Assembly: GCA_021737695.1 (NCBI GenBank)
Contig: JAIPDL010000011.1
Coordinates: 1 to 61,108 of the forward strand
Direction of reading: 5' to 3'
Origin: Desulfotignum sp.
GTDB lineage: Bacteria; Desulfobacterota; Desulfobacteria; Desulfobacterales; Desulfobacteraceae
DNA length: 61,108 nt
The position numbers were made by a program, and so were the translations under genes. The notes under the pieces are model-generated. The model was not told the origin of the DNA, made no database searches, and saw nothing but the letters and a program-made list of their open reading frames with translations. Within the stretch, counting starts at the first letter, position 1. Every line of letters begins with the position of its first letter. Shown piece by piece: positions 46,225 through 55,050 of the stretch.

Positions 46225-48099
46225 ATGAAACAGGCATTTTTACTGGGAAACGGGGCCATGGCCTTAGGATTGCTGGAAGCGGGCTGCCAGATGCTCACCT
46301 CTTATCCCGGGACTCCAAGTTCCGAGATCCTGCCGGAAACTGTGCGGTTTGCAAAACAAGCGAATCTTAACACCGTGATCGAGTGGTCAGTGAACGAAAA
46401 GGTCGCGTTGGACAACGCGTTTGCAGCAGCCATTTCCGGCAAGCGGGCTGCCTGCTGTATGAAAATGGTGGGATTGAACGTGGCCGCGGATTCCTTTTTT
46501 TCTGCTGCCTATATCGGCAATATCGGCGGGCTGGTGGTGATCTCCTGCGATGACCCCGGGCCTCATTCTTCTCAAACCGAGCAGGATTCCCGGTTTATGG
46601 CCCGCATGGCCAAGGTGCCGGTGCTGGATCCGTCCAGTCCCCAGGAAGCCCGGGCCATGATCAAAACCGCGTTTGAGATCTCTGAACAGTTCCAGGTGCC
46701 GGTGCTGGTGCGGCCGGCCATCCGCATCTGTCACGCCCGCCAGAACATCGCTTACGATGAATTGAAGAACAATGACACAAAGGCGGTCTTTAAAAGGGAA
46801 CCCACAAGGTGGGCGTCCACCCCCAAGTTCCGGTTTCTCCAGCACAAGGCCCTGAATGAAAAGCATGTGTTGATCGCGGAGAAGTTTGCGGCGCTGGCAC
46901 CCTATAACCAGCACAACATCCAGCCGGGACAGGCGCATACTCTGGGTATTGTGACCGGCGGAGTACCGTCGGCCGTGGTGGCGGAACTGCTGGCGGAGTT
47001 TGACCGCACCGATATTCCGGTACTCAAGCTGGGTGCCCCCTATCCATTTCCCGCGTCCCTGGCCGATCCGTTCATGGATGCCTGTGACCGGGTTCTGGTG
47101 ATCGAAGAGACCGACACAGTGATCGAATACCTGCTGGGGGACCGTCGCAAAACATTTGGCCGGCTGTCCGGCCATGTGCCTATGGAAGGGGAGCTGGTGC
47201 CGGAAAAGATCCTGGCGGTGATGAACCAGGCCCTGTCCGACAGTGATCTTGAGCCTCTGACCCATGGTGATAACACGCAGGAGGCCTTTGTTCTGACCAC
47301 ATCCCTGGACCTGCCGGTACGTCGGCCCACCCTGTGTCCGGGCTGTCCCCACCGGGCTTCGTTTTACGCCATCCGCAAGGCGGTGCCCAAGGCGATCTAT
47401 CCCTCGGACATCGGGTGCTACACCCTGGGGTCCAACCTGGGGGGCGTGGACACGGTGCTGGACATGGGGGCGGGCATCACCTTGGCCTCGGGTTTCTGGC
47501 ACGCGTTTCGGCAGGACGGTGTGGACAAACCGATCATTGCCACCATGGGGGATTCCACCTTTTTCCATTCCGGCACTACTGGCCTGATCAACGCGGTATA
47601 CAATGACGCCCGGTTTGTCCTGGTGATTCTGGACAACGGCATCACCGCCATGACCGGGATGCAGCCGGCCATCACCCAGGGGGTGCGGGTAGAGGGCAGA
47701 AAAGGAAATGCCATTGCCCTGGAAACCATTGTCAAAGGATGCGGTGTTACTTATCTCAAAGTGGTGGACCCCTATGATGTGAAGCACACCATTGATGAAA
47801 TCAGAACCGCCCATGAATGGTCCCGGTCCCCGGACGGCGGCATTGCCGTGATCATTGCCCGGCACCCGTGTGTCATCGGGCTGCGGGACCAGGGCCTGCC
47901 TGAAACGTTTGAGGTAATGGTCACGGATGAGTGTGATGACTGCGGCCTGTGCCACCTGCAGTTCGAGTGCCCAGCCATGAAGCGGAACCCGGAAAAGGGA
48001 AAAACCGAGATTGATCCGGTGCTGTGTTCCGGCTGCGGGGTGTGCCTGCACATCTGTCCTAAGGATGCGGTGCAGTGTGTATTAAAGGAGATGACATGA
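46225..48099 (+). CDS. iorA: Indolepyruvate:ferredoxin oxidoreductase alpha subunit
   Basis: 624 residues. It decarboxylates aryl pyruvates to aryl-acetyl-CoA while reducing ferredoxin. N-terminal pyrimidine-binding domain (LTSYPGTPSSEI, WSVNEKVALDNA), C-terminal thiamine diphosphate domain (CPGCPHRASFYAIRKA, ATMGDSTFFHSG, LDNGITAMTG), then two ferredoxin-type motifs CDDCGLC and CSGCGVCLHICP at the end. It overlaps iorB by 4 bases. The reduced ferredoxin could feed the HdrA/MetF system. Confidence 0.95.
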   Translation: MKQAFLLGNGAMALGLLEAGCQMLTSYPGTPSSEILPETVRFAKQANLNTVIEWSVNEKVALDNAFAAAISGKRAACCMKMVGLNVAADSFFSAAYIGNIGGLVVISCDDPGPHSSQTEQDSRFMARMAKVPVLDPSSPQEARAMIKTAFEISEQFQVPVLVRPAIRICHARQNIAYDELKNNDTKAVFKREPTRWASTPKFRFLQHKALNEKHVLIAEKFAALAPYNQHNIQPGQAHTLGIVTGGVPSAVVAELLAEFDRTDIPVLKLGAPYPFPASLADPFMDACDRVLVIEETDTVIEYLLGDRRKTFGRLSGHVPMEGELVPEKILAVMNQALSDSDLEPLTHGDNTQEAFVLTTSLDLPVRRPTLCPGCPHRASFYAIRKAVPKAIYPSDIGCYTLGSNLGGVDTVLDMGAGITLASGFWHAFRQDGVDKPIIATMGDSTFFHSGTTGLINAVYNDARFVLVILDNGITAMTGMQPAITQGVRVEGRKGNAIALETIVKGCGVTYLKVVDPYDVKHTIDEIRTAHEWSRSPDGGIAVIIARHPCVIGLRDQGLPETFEVMVTDECDDCGLCHLQFECPAMKRNPEKGKTEIDPVLCSGCGVCLHICPKDAVQCVLKEMT

Positions 48100-48683
48100 A
48101 AACCTATCAGTTTGTGTTGAGCGGCCTGGGCGGGCAGGGGATTCTGTTCATGACAAAGATCCTGGCCCAGACCGCCCTGAACAAGGGATTCAATATCCTG
48201 GGGGCGGAAACCCATGGCATGGCCCAGAGGGGGGGATCCGTGGTGTCCCATCTGAAGATCGGGGATGCCGGTGCCAGCCTGATTCGGGCCGGGGCTGGTG
48301 ACTGCCTTATATCCATGCATGAAGCCGAGGCTTACCGGTACCTGCCCTGGGTGAAACCCGGGGGCATGATCTTTGTCAATGCGCCGGCAGAAGTGTTTCC
48401 CGATGCGCGGGTGGCTTCGTACCTGGATACGCACCAGATTACCGGATTTGCGATGGAGGCGGGAAAAACCTCGTTTGAACTGGGTTCCCCCAGATCCACC
48501 AACCTGGCCATGGTGGCGTTTTTTGGCGCCTTCGGTCAGGGGCCCCTGGATGCGGATGCCCTGCGGGAAACGGTCACATACATGAGCCCGGATCCTGTCA
48601 AAGAAATCAACCTGAAGATATTTGATACCTGTCATGAACAAGGGAAAAAAAGTGCTGAAAAGAGCGCCCATGGAATTGTTTAA
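48096..48683 (+). CDS. iorB: Indolepyruvate:ferredoxin oxidoreductase beta subunit
   Basis: 195 residues from ATG 48096, which overlaps the iorA stop; AAAGGAG lies 5 bases upstream. LSGLGGQGILFMTKILAQ and GAETHGMAQRGGSVVSHL are the gamma-domain signatures of 2-oxoacid:ferredoxin oxidoreductases, binding CoA. It forms the heterodimer with IorA. Confidence 0.93.
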   Translation: MKTYQFVLSGLGGQGILFMTKILAQTALNKGFNILGAETHGMAQRGGSVVSHLKIGDAGASLIRAGAGDCLISMHEAEAYRYLPWVKPGGMIFVNAPAEVFPDARVASYLDTHQITGFAMEAGKTSFELGSPRSTNLAMVAFFGAFGQGPLDADALRETVTYMSPDPVKEINLKIFDTCHEQGKKSAEKSAHGIV

Positions 48684-48858
48684 CAACCTGACTGTATTGT
48701 CCCAGGAACAGGCCAACGTGGCCCCGTTCCTGGAAGAATGCGGACAAATTCTGACTTTTCCCCCGCGGTTCGGGGAGCACAACCCGCACATTTACGGGGA
48801 TATTCTGGGATATGCCCCGGTGACCCTGTCGCTGTTCAAGGAGAAAGGCATTATTTAA
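48670..48858 (+). CDS. Small unknown protein after iorB
   Basis: 62 residues from ATG 48670; an ATG at 48634 would lengthen it by 12 residues and deepen the overlap with iorB. Soluble; a distinctive segment is ILTFPPRFGEHNPHIYGD. It overlaps the iorB 3' end by 14 bases and precedes the GntR gene by 5. Not recognised. The tight packing argues that it is expressed with ior. Confidence 0.5.
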   Translation: MELFNNLTVLSQEQANVAPFLEECGQILTFPPRFGEHNPHIYGDILGYAPVTLSLFKEKGII

Positions 48859-48863
48859 GACCA

Positions 48864-49544
48864 ATGAAACTCAATGCTATCGGAGAACGCAAATCCCTGG
48901 GAGAGGATGTCTACGATCACCTCAAACAGGCCATCATTGATGAGGACATCGAGCCTGGTGCCCGGCTGGTGGAAAACCGCATCGCAAGGATGCTGGGTAT
49001 CAGCCGGACCCCGCTGAGGGAAGCCCTGCACAAGCTGGAGCGGGAGGACTGGATTGAAAAAATGCCGTCCGGCGGGTTCAAAGTGATGACCCTGTCCCGG
49101 GAGGATATCGAGGAGACTTTTGGTATCCGGGCCGTGCTGGAGTCGTATGCCGCCCGCCTGGCAGCGGAAAAGCATCGGTCTTCGGATTTGTTACCGCTGG
49201 AAAAAGTGATGAAAAAATTTCAGGACTGCCTGGAAAAAAAACGGACAGCACCTCTGCCGGGCATCAACACGGAGTTCCATGACCTGCTGTATGTCATGAG
49301 TGACAGCCCGAAGCTCATCAAAATGATCAACCAGCTGAGAGCTCAGATTTCCCGGTACCGGCAGATTATCCTAAAACAGGAAGACTTTGCCGCAGCCTCT
49401 TTTCGGGACCATGCCGACATGCTTACTGCCATGCGGCAAAGAGATGCCGACCGGGTGGAAGCCCTGGTGCGGACCCATATTCTCAAGGGCAAGCAGGCGG
49501 TCATTCACCGCATCAAGGAAGAAAATGCCAGAAAGAGTGCCTGA
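48864..49544 (+). CDS. GntR-family regulator (FadR subfamily)
   Basis: 226 residues. The N-terminal winged helix contains IEPGARLVENRIARMLGISRTPLREALHKLE split over the usual turn, the standard GntR signature; the helical FCD ligand domain follows (FHDLLYVM, HADMLTAM with metal-binding His). It is the last gene of the ior group and probably regulates it in response to an acid or acyl-CoA ligand. Confidence 0.9.
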   Translation: MKLNAIGERKSLGEDVYDHLKQAIIDEDIEPGARLVENRIARMLGISRTPLREALHKLEREDWIEKMPSGGFKVMTLSREDIEETFGIRAVLESYAARLAAEKHRSSDLLPLEKVMKKFQDCLEKKRTAPLPGINTEFHDLLYVMSDSPKLIKMINQLRAQISRYRQIILKQEDFAAASFRDHADMLTAMRQRDADRVEALVRTHILKGKQAVIHRIKEENARKSA

Positions 49545-50013
49545 CATACACCCGGATTCCCCCGGATTGATCCAGGATATCCTGGAGGGCAGAAACTGGA
49601 CATAGATGTAATACTGCTTGACCGGCTTGTTGCATTTGGAAAGGCGCTGGTATTTCCGCCCTTTTCTACTGACAAAATTTCTGGCGGCCACAGTTTTGAC
49701 ATTTTCCTTATCAGTGATGATACAAAACACATGATTGCCTTTACCTGAAAATGGGTTGATGAGATCTATGGGCAGATTGAGGTTTACAAAAGATTCAGAA
49801 AACTGATAGAAGAATGGATAGATCTTCCATTGAATATTCTCAACTGAGAATGAAGCAGGATAGGGAAGCTAAAAAAAGAGATGAATGAAATAAACATCAA
49901 TCCAATCAACATCAATCCATTCAAAAACAAATGCTCAAAAATATCAGCATCAGATCTCTGTATTAAACAGGTAAAAATCGATAACCCAAAAAAAATCATT
50001 CAAGGAAATGAAG
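49545..50013. other. Gene-poor, AT-rich region
   Basis: About 470 bases without a confident gene. The first part has a possible minus-strand transposase remnant (49550-49730). The second part, 49740-50000, is very AT-rich with repeated AATCAACATCAATCCA-like short motifs near 49900, and may hold the promoter for the DUF364/ABC operon. Confidence 0.5.
49550..49730 (-). pseudogene. Possible IS630-like transposase remnant
   Basis: On the minus strand the frame reads ITDKENVKTVAARNFV and later QFLPSRISWINPGESG. The latter recalls the conserved FLPxxSxWLNPxE segment of IS630/DDE transposases. The open stretch is short and has no start with a ribosome binding site. Treat as a decayed fragment at best. 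Confidence 0.25.
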
Positions 50014-50733
50014 ATGGAATACTACAAAAAGCTGAAAACTGAATTGCATGCAATGGCCGGTCAAATGATGGATGAAACAGTAAGGGTTGTTTCGGCAAGG
50101 CCGCTTTCACCTCAGGAAGCCATTGGCAAACCGGACCGTACGGATTTTCCGATTCTCAAAGGCAAGGAAGTGATGGTGGAAGCGGTTTTCCGGGATTCCA
50201 GAGGCCATGCGTTTACAGACATGCCGGGAAATTTTCAAGGATCACTGCAAGCAGTCATGGATCTCGATCTGCAGACCCATTTTGAACGTGCTGTGTTCAT
50301 CGCAACCATCAATGCCGTTATGCGCGATGCCGGCAAGATCTCAAATACCGTTCATTGCAGGGACAGCGATCCCAAAAGTTGCGCAGAACAGTTTCCAGCT
50401 TTTATTACTGAACATTTCGGTAGTCCGAAAATCGCATTCGTGGGTTATCAACCGGCAATGCTTGAACAACTGTCTCAATCATTTATGCTGCGTGTTATCG
50501 ACCTGGATGAAGACAACATCGGGGCGGATCGTTTCGGCCTGACAATCGAGGGACCAAAAAATACCGAAGCGGTGCTGTCTTGGGGAGATATCATTATCGC
50601 CACCGGTTCAACCTGTGTTAACGGCACGATCGGCGATTTTCTGGATAAAAAACCGGTTGTTTTTTATGGAGTCACCGTTGCCGGACCTGCCGCACTCTAT
50701 GGTTATCATCGCTTCTGCCCCTGCGCCGCATAA
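50014..50733 (+). CDS. DUF364 domain protein
   Basis: 239 residues from ATG 50014, with AAGGAA about 9 bases upstream; an ATG 6 bases earlier is possible. The C-terminal segment GDIIIATGSTCVNGTIGDFL with VFYGVTVAGPAA is the signature of DUF364, described as a putative heavy-metal chelation domain. The N-terminal half has SNTVHCRDSDPKSCAE with two Cys. First gene of an apparent operon with an ABC importer. In other genomes such proteins occur beside metal or cofactor uptake genes, so a metal-handling role in uptake is plausible. Confidence 0.75.
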   Translation: MEYYKKLKTELHAMAGQMMDETVRVVSARPLSPQEAIGKPDRTDFPILKGKEVMVEAVFRDSRGHAFTDMPGNFQGSLQAVMDLDLQTHFERAVFIATINAVMRDAGKISNTVHCRDSDPKSCAEQFPAFITEHFGSPKIAFVGYQPAMLEQLSQSFMLRVIDLDEDNIGADRFGLTIEGPKNTEAVLSWGDIIIATGSTCVNGTIGDFLDKKPVVFYGVTVAGPAALYGYHRFCPCAA

Positions 50734-50795
50734 CGCAAGATAAAGAGGAGAACAAACGGTTTAAACCCTTTTTTACCTCATAATTTAGGATTGTT

Positions 50796-51839
50796 ATGTA
50801 TCAAAAAACTCTTACCCGGCGGGATTTTCTTGCCAAATTCGCATTTGGAACGGCTGCGCTGCTTACGGTCCCTTACTTTATTATGAATGTCCGGGCGACC
50901 GGAACTGATAAGCCTATCAGGATTGCGGTGGAGTTTAACTGCCATGCGGTGCCGGCCTATGTGGCCATAGAAAAACAGTTCTATAAAGCAGCAGGGGTGG
51001 ATTTCATGACCTATGCAAGCTACACCACGGGGGCATCCCTAGCCGCGGGGCTGGCAAGAGGTGATGTTGATGCCGCCTACATCTGCCTTATTCCTGCAAT
51101 AAATACCTATGCCAATGCCGGCGTCCCCATCAAGGTGTTATGCGGCACACATCTCTATGGGTATGGTCTGGCTGTGAATCCTGAAAAGATCCATTCCGTT
51201 GGGGATCTGGAAAAACCCGACATTAAGGTCAGTGCTTTGCGAGAGGGGACATCAGTAGATACGCTGCTGCATAATGTCATGGAGCATCATGGTCTTGATC
51301 AACAGATCATCTTGTCCAAGATACTGCGAATGAGTCCCGCCAAATCAATTTTTGCTGTGAGAGCAAGACAGCTGGATGCGGTATTTCTTCCGGATCATTG
51401 GCTGACCATGAGCGAGAACGATGGTTTTTCTGTGATGCTGACCGCCAGAGACACTTGGCCAAACATGATCGGCAGCGTTCTTCTAAGTACGGAAGAATTG
51501 ATCCGCACCACTCCGGATATTGTTAACAAACTTGTTCAGGCCACAAAAAAGGCGACAGCCTGGATGAATGAAAACCCAGCTGAAAGCGCTGAAATTGCCG
51601 CCCGTTATCTTTCTTTAGAAGCCAAGGGTGCACCTCTGGCGGATGTGATGGAAAAAGAAAGCGAGCTCAAGGTTTCGAGCAGCACCATTGCCCGGGCCAT
51701 GAAAAATCTTGATTACATTAATTGCATCAACATAGATCAGTTTCAATATACCATTGATAATGCCGCCCGGTTGGGTAACATCAAAAAAACATTTCCGGCG
51801 GACACGATGCTGGATCTGCAATTTTTACAGCAATCATGA
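50796..51839 (+). CDS. Tat-exported ABC substrate-binding protein
   Basis: 347 residues. The N-terminus has a twin-arginine motif (TRRDFLAKFAFG) and hydrophobic stretch, so the protein is exported folded, unusual for importers unless a cofactor or metal is bound. The mature part belongs to the SsuA/NMT1-like group (IRIAVEFNCHAVPAYVAIEK, GASLAAGLARGDVDAAYI). It overlaps the permease gene by 4 bases. Ligand unknown; sulfonate, nitrate and thiamine-precursor binders share the fold. Confidence 0.82.
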   Translation: MYQKTLTRRDFLAKFAFGTAALLTVPYFIMNVRATGTDKPIRIAVEFNCHAVPAYVAIEKQFYKAAGVDFMTYASYTTGASLAAGLARGDVDAAYICLIPAINTYANAGVPIKVLCGTHLYGYGLAVNPEKIHSVGDLEKPDIKVSALREGTSVDTLLHNVMEHHGLDQQIILSKILRMSPAKSIFAVRARQLDAVFLPDHWLTMSENDGFSVMLTARDTWPNMIGSVLLSTEELIRTTPDIVNKLVQATKKATAWMNENPAESAEIAARYLSLEAKGAPLADVMEKESELKVSSSTIARAMKNLDYINCINIDQFQYTIDNAARLGNIKKTFPADTMLDLQFLQQS

Positions 51840-52627
51840 AAACAACATCTCTTTTTAAAGCAGCCGGGTCCCGGAGTCTGTGGAAAATTGTTCCTGTAAT
51901 GGTGTTTTTCGTCTTATGGGAGCTTGCAGCAAGATATGGTCCATTTGGGGGGACCGCTATTTTTCCTTCTTTCAGCGCCGTACTATTGGAAATGGCGGCT
52001 CTGTTCAAAAGCGGGGTGATGATAAAAAATCTTGCGGCCACCCTCTTTAGAGTCCTTATCGGCCTTTTTTTAGGAACGATCTCCGGCATTGTCATTGGCA
52101 TTCTCATGGGCTGGCAGGAAAAGGTTTATCGATCATTATCCCCCATTATCAGCATGCTTTATCCCATACCGGCGCTGGGTTGGCTGCCCCTGTTGATGCT
52201 CTGGATCGGCATCAATGAGATGCTGCCCATCGCCATTATCAGCATCGGCGTTTTTTTTCCGCTTTGCTACAACACCGCAGCAGGCATACGCAGTGTCGAT
52301 CAGGAGATGATTAAAGCCGCCCATATTCTTGGGGCATCGGAGATGCGGATACTTTTCGAGGTGATTCTGCCCAATGCGGCATCGCAGATATTTACCGGCT
52401 TGAAGCTTTCCTCAGGGATGTCCTGGCGCACGGTCCTTGCAGCGGAAATGGTGGCGATCCCGACAGGAATCGGAGCACTGATCATGAAAGCTGAAAGCCT
52501 GGTAAGAGTGGATATCATCATATCCAGTCTTGTTGTTCTATCCCTGATGTGCTTATTTTTCGAAAAAATATTGGGTGTCGTGGAAAAAAAATGGATAGGA
52601 AACTGGAGCGGTAATGCCCAAGATTGA
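51836..52627 (+). CDS. ABC permease, SsuC-like
   Basis: 263 residues with about six membrane helices. The ATPase-coupling EAA loop is readable as EMIKAAHILGASEMRILFEV followed by ILPNAASQIFTGL. This is the nitrate/sulfonate/taurine-type permease. The ATPase gene starts 14 bases before its end. Confidence 0.88.
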   Translation: MKTTSLFKAAGSRSLWKIVPVMVFFVLWELAARYGPFGGTAIFPSFSAVLLEMAALFKSGVMIKNLAATLFRVLIGLFLGTISGIVIGILMGWQEKVYRSLSPIISMLYPIPALGWLPLLMLWIGINEMLPIAIISIGVFFPLCYNTAAGIRSVDQEMIKAAHILGASEMRILFEVILPNAASQIFTGLKLSSGMSWRTVLAAEMVAIPTGIGALIMKAESLVRVDIIISSLVVLSLMCLFFEKILGVVEKKWIGNWSGNAQD

Positions 52628-53660
52628 ACTTCGAAACGCAACGATACGGAACTGCCATGATTTGAATCTTACTATCAGGAACGGTGAATATTTTGTCATT
52701 GTTGGTGAAACAGGTGCCGGGAAAACAACCCTTTTGAACATGATTGCGGGTGTTGAAAAGTACACCGGCAGTGTTTTAATTGATGACGTCGTTGTCAATC
52801 CACTCCCACCTTTTAAAAGAGGGGTTGGTTATTTGTTCCAGGAATTGGCCCTTTTTCCTCATTTTTCCGTGATGGCAAATATCGGATTCGGCCTGAAAGC
52901 GCAGGGGTATCAAAAGAACGCAATAAAAGAAAGGATTTCATTTCTTTTGGACTTGATGCAGATCCGTCATCTGGCCGGACGTTTTCCGCACCAGATTTCA
53001 GGTGGCGAGAAAAAAAGGGTCGCCTTGGCCCGCTCGCTGGCGCCGTCCCCGAAAACGCTTCTTCTCGACGAACCGACCTCCAGCCTGGACCCCCGGACTG
53101 CAAAACATTTAAGCAGTGAACTTCACGATATCTTAAAAAAACTGGGCGTGACAACCGTACATGTCACCCACGACCTCAAAGAGGCGGAGAGAATTTCAGA
53201 TCGGATCGCCTTTATGGCCAACGGCAGCATTGAACAGGTTGCGACTCCTGCAGCCTTTTTTTTTGATCCGGCAAACACCTCTGTCGCTGAATTTATCGGA
53301 ATGCCAAACATTCTTGAGTGCCGGCAAACCCGACCCCTTGCTTCCGGTTTGGTGGAAATAGTGTCGGATGACTTGAAAATCATCTTGCCTTGCAACAGAC
53401 GTCATATCCGAAAAATAGCCATTCCGCCCGATGCGGTTGATATCTCCGATGTTGAACCGTCCGAACTTTTATTGAACCATTTTGTGGGAACGGTAGAAAA
53501 AATTATCCAACACAACGCTACGGTAAAGTTGCAAATTTCCATCGGCAAAAACAGACTCATTTCGGAATTAACCGCAAGCGCCTTCATGAATATGTTCATT
53601 GCAAAGGGGACGAAGGTTTATGGAGCAATAAAAATGAATCGGTTGCGTTACATAGAATAA
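52614..53660 (+). CDS. ABC ATPase with MOP/TOBE-like C-terminal domain
   Basis: 348 residues. Walker A GETGAGKTT near residue 32, signature ISGGEKKRVALARSL near 127, Walker B LLLDEPTSSLDPR and H-loop VTHDLKEA. After residue 235 comes an extra domain of about 110 residues ending in NHFVGTVEKIIQHNATVKL and SELTASAFMNMFIAKGTKV, which resembles the MOP/TOBE domain of molybdate/tungstate ATPases (ModC/WtpC). Such a domain is unusual with an SsuC-type permease and suggests that an oxyanion or metal regulates or is moved. Confidence 0.85.
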   Translation: MPKIELRNATIRNCHDLNLTIRNGEYFVIVGETGAGKTTLLNMIAGVEKYTGSVLIDDVVVNPLPPFKRGVGYLFQELALFPHFSVMANIGFGLKAQGYQKNAIKERISFLLDLMQIRHLAGRFPHQISGGEKKRVALARSLAPSPKTLLLDEPTSSLDPRTAKHLSSELHDILKKLGVTTVHVTHDLKEAERISDRIAFMANGSIEQVATPAAFFFDPANTSVAEFIGMPNILECRQTRPLASGLVEIVSDDLKIILPCNRRHIRKIAIPPDAVDISDVEPSELLLNHFVGTVEKIIQHNATVKLQISIGKNRLISELTASAFMNMFIAKGTKVYGAIKMNRLRYIE

Positions 53661-53774
53661 TGAATTTGCTAATTTCAGGAACCAGTCCCAGGATTGGGAA
53701 AGTAAAATTCGAATAAACTGAACAGCAGAGGTTTGAAATCGATGATATGGGCATATATTTTTAAATTCATTGGC

Positions 53775-54359
53775 TTAGGGATTTAAAAAAATTCCTTGTG
53801 TAAAAATTTTTGAAAAGTGTTCTGACAATTGTTGTGTTGAGATGTTACCGTCCGGGTTAAACCATCTGTATGCCCAGCTGACCATCCCAAAAAAAGCAAA
53901 TGCGCATACTTTTGAGTCCAGATCACGCATTTGGCCGTTGCTTTTTAAAGAGTCAAATAAACCTGTTAACCGGGACATATATTGTGTTTGTTTTAATTTT
54001 AATTCGGCCCGATGGTCAGGGGTAAGGCAATTTTGCTCATGGACCAGCAGTTTCATTTTATCAAAATTAATGGCGGTCATGGTATGCATTCGAAGGATTT
54101 CAATCAATTGCTCTTTTTGATTTAATTCTTTTTTTTCAATGTCCGTCATTAATTTCAGCCCAGTGCTCATGGTTTCATCCAGTACCTGGTAGAGGAGTTC
54201 TTCCTTGCTGTCAAAGTAGTAGTAAATAGAAGCTGCACTGATGCCACCGGCTTTCGCTATCCCTCGAATCGTTGTCCCCTCGAACCCCTGGTCAGCAAAT
54301 ACTCTAGCGGCCATTTCACGAATCTTATCTCGCCGTTTTTCTTTTTCTAAACCCATCAT
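53775..54359 (-). CDS. TetR-family regulator beside the Mo hydroxylase operon
   Basis: 194 residues from ATG 54359, with GGGAGAAG just ahead; a second ATG follows directly. Helix-turn-helix: AARVFADQGFEGTTIRGIAKAGG then ISAASIYYYFDSKEELL. The C-terminal domain resembles the fatty-acyl/steroid-type TetR proteins (AYRWFNPDGNIS). It is divergent from the hydroxylase genes, and three copies of TTTGTTCA lie in the shared upstream region. Confidence 0.88.
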   Translation of the reverse strand: MMGLEKEKRRDKIREMAARVFADQGFEGTTIRGIAKAGGISAASIYYYFDSKEELLYQVLDETMSTGLKLMTDIEKKELNQKEQLIEILRMHTMTAINFDKMKLLVHEQNCLTPDHRAELKLKQTQYMSRLTGLFDSLKSNGQMRDLDSKVCAFAFFGMVSWAYRWFNPDGNISTQQLSEHFSKIFTQGIFLNP

Positions 54360-54406
54360 CTTCTCCCAATCGCCTGGAGTCAATATTGTAAACGCTTGAT
54401 ATAAAC

Positions 54407-54434
54407 TTTGTTCAAATCTATTGTTCTGAACAAA
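54407..54434. promoter_or_regulatory. Candidate TetR operator 1
   Basis: TTTGTTCA (54407-54414) is mirrored by TGAACAAA (54427-54434), 12 bases apart and about 50 bases ahead of the TetR gene start. The same octamer recurs at 54563-54570. Confidence 0.55.
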
Positions 54435-54523
54435 TAATTTAATTTCATTTCAACAGATTCGCTTTTTAGTGTCAAGAATTTTCCAAACAAGTATGGTGGT
54501 TATTTTGGGAGACACAAAAAAAC

Positions 54524-54552
54524 TTGACATAGCAAACTTGACATGATTTTAT
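54524..54552 (+). promoter_or_regulatory. Promoter for the Mo hydroxylase operon
   Basis: TTGACA (54524-54529) and TTTTAT (54547-54552) are 17 bases apart. A second TTGACA at 54538 lies inside the spacer. The transcript would have a leader of nearly 500 bases before the FAD subunit. Confidence 0.55.
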
Positions 54553-54570
54553 TGTTTAAACGTTTGTTCA
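54553..54570. promoter_or_regulatory. Candidate TetR operator 2
   Basis: TGTTTAAACGTTTGTTCA is an imperfect palindrome centred on CG, abutting the -10 box. Its right half is identical to the octamer of operator 1, and its left half matches it at five of eight positions. A bound repressor would block the promoter. Confidence 0.5.
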
Positions 54571-54589
54571 GACTATTTGATCATAACAT

Positions 54590-55014
54590 GTGTTGAGGCT
54601 TAACCTGAAAAATATGATGGAGACGGTTGTCATAGAGTCACAACATACACAAGAGGATTACTTTCAAATGTCCAAATATAAAATACGAACAAGAGTCCTT
54701 CACAAAGGAGGCGCACCGTTCTGTCTTAAATCACATCGTCAATGCCGTGGATGCTTTGGATGGCGTAATCTGCTCAATGCAGCCCAATCAAATGCCGTTT
54801 GGCAAACTTACCCCATCAGATGTGCTGCAACGGGATTGACATTGAAGGTCAAAAAAAACGGGTAGGCAGCACTCTTTTTAGAACTGAATATGGATCATTG
54901 CCAGGTTTCGAGCGAAAATCAAAACACGTATTTGATAATAGGATTGTGACCTGTAAACAGTAACGTGCTGGCGTTTATGATGGTTATAAAAACTATTCGC
55001 ACAGGTCGTGGAAC
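54590..55014. other. Long leader with decayed coding sequence
   Basis: About 425 bases without a confident gene. One frame reads KEAHRSVLNHIVNAVDA and SMQPNQMPFGKLTPSD before a stop; another continues GQKKRVGSTLFRTEYGS. The protein-like composition across a frame change suggests a decayed gene I cannot name. No molybdenum-cofactor riboswitch fold was recognised. Confidence 0.35.
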
Positions 55015-55050
55015 GTGGCAGTTAACACGATGAGTGAGCGGGGTTATAAA

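Noticed and set aside
54590..54865. A 91-codon frame as a real gene upstream of the Mo hydroxylase
   Set aside because: A different frame over the same bases looks more protein-like, there is no clear ribosome binding site, and neither frame matches a known family.
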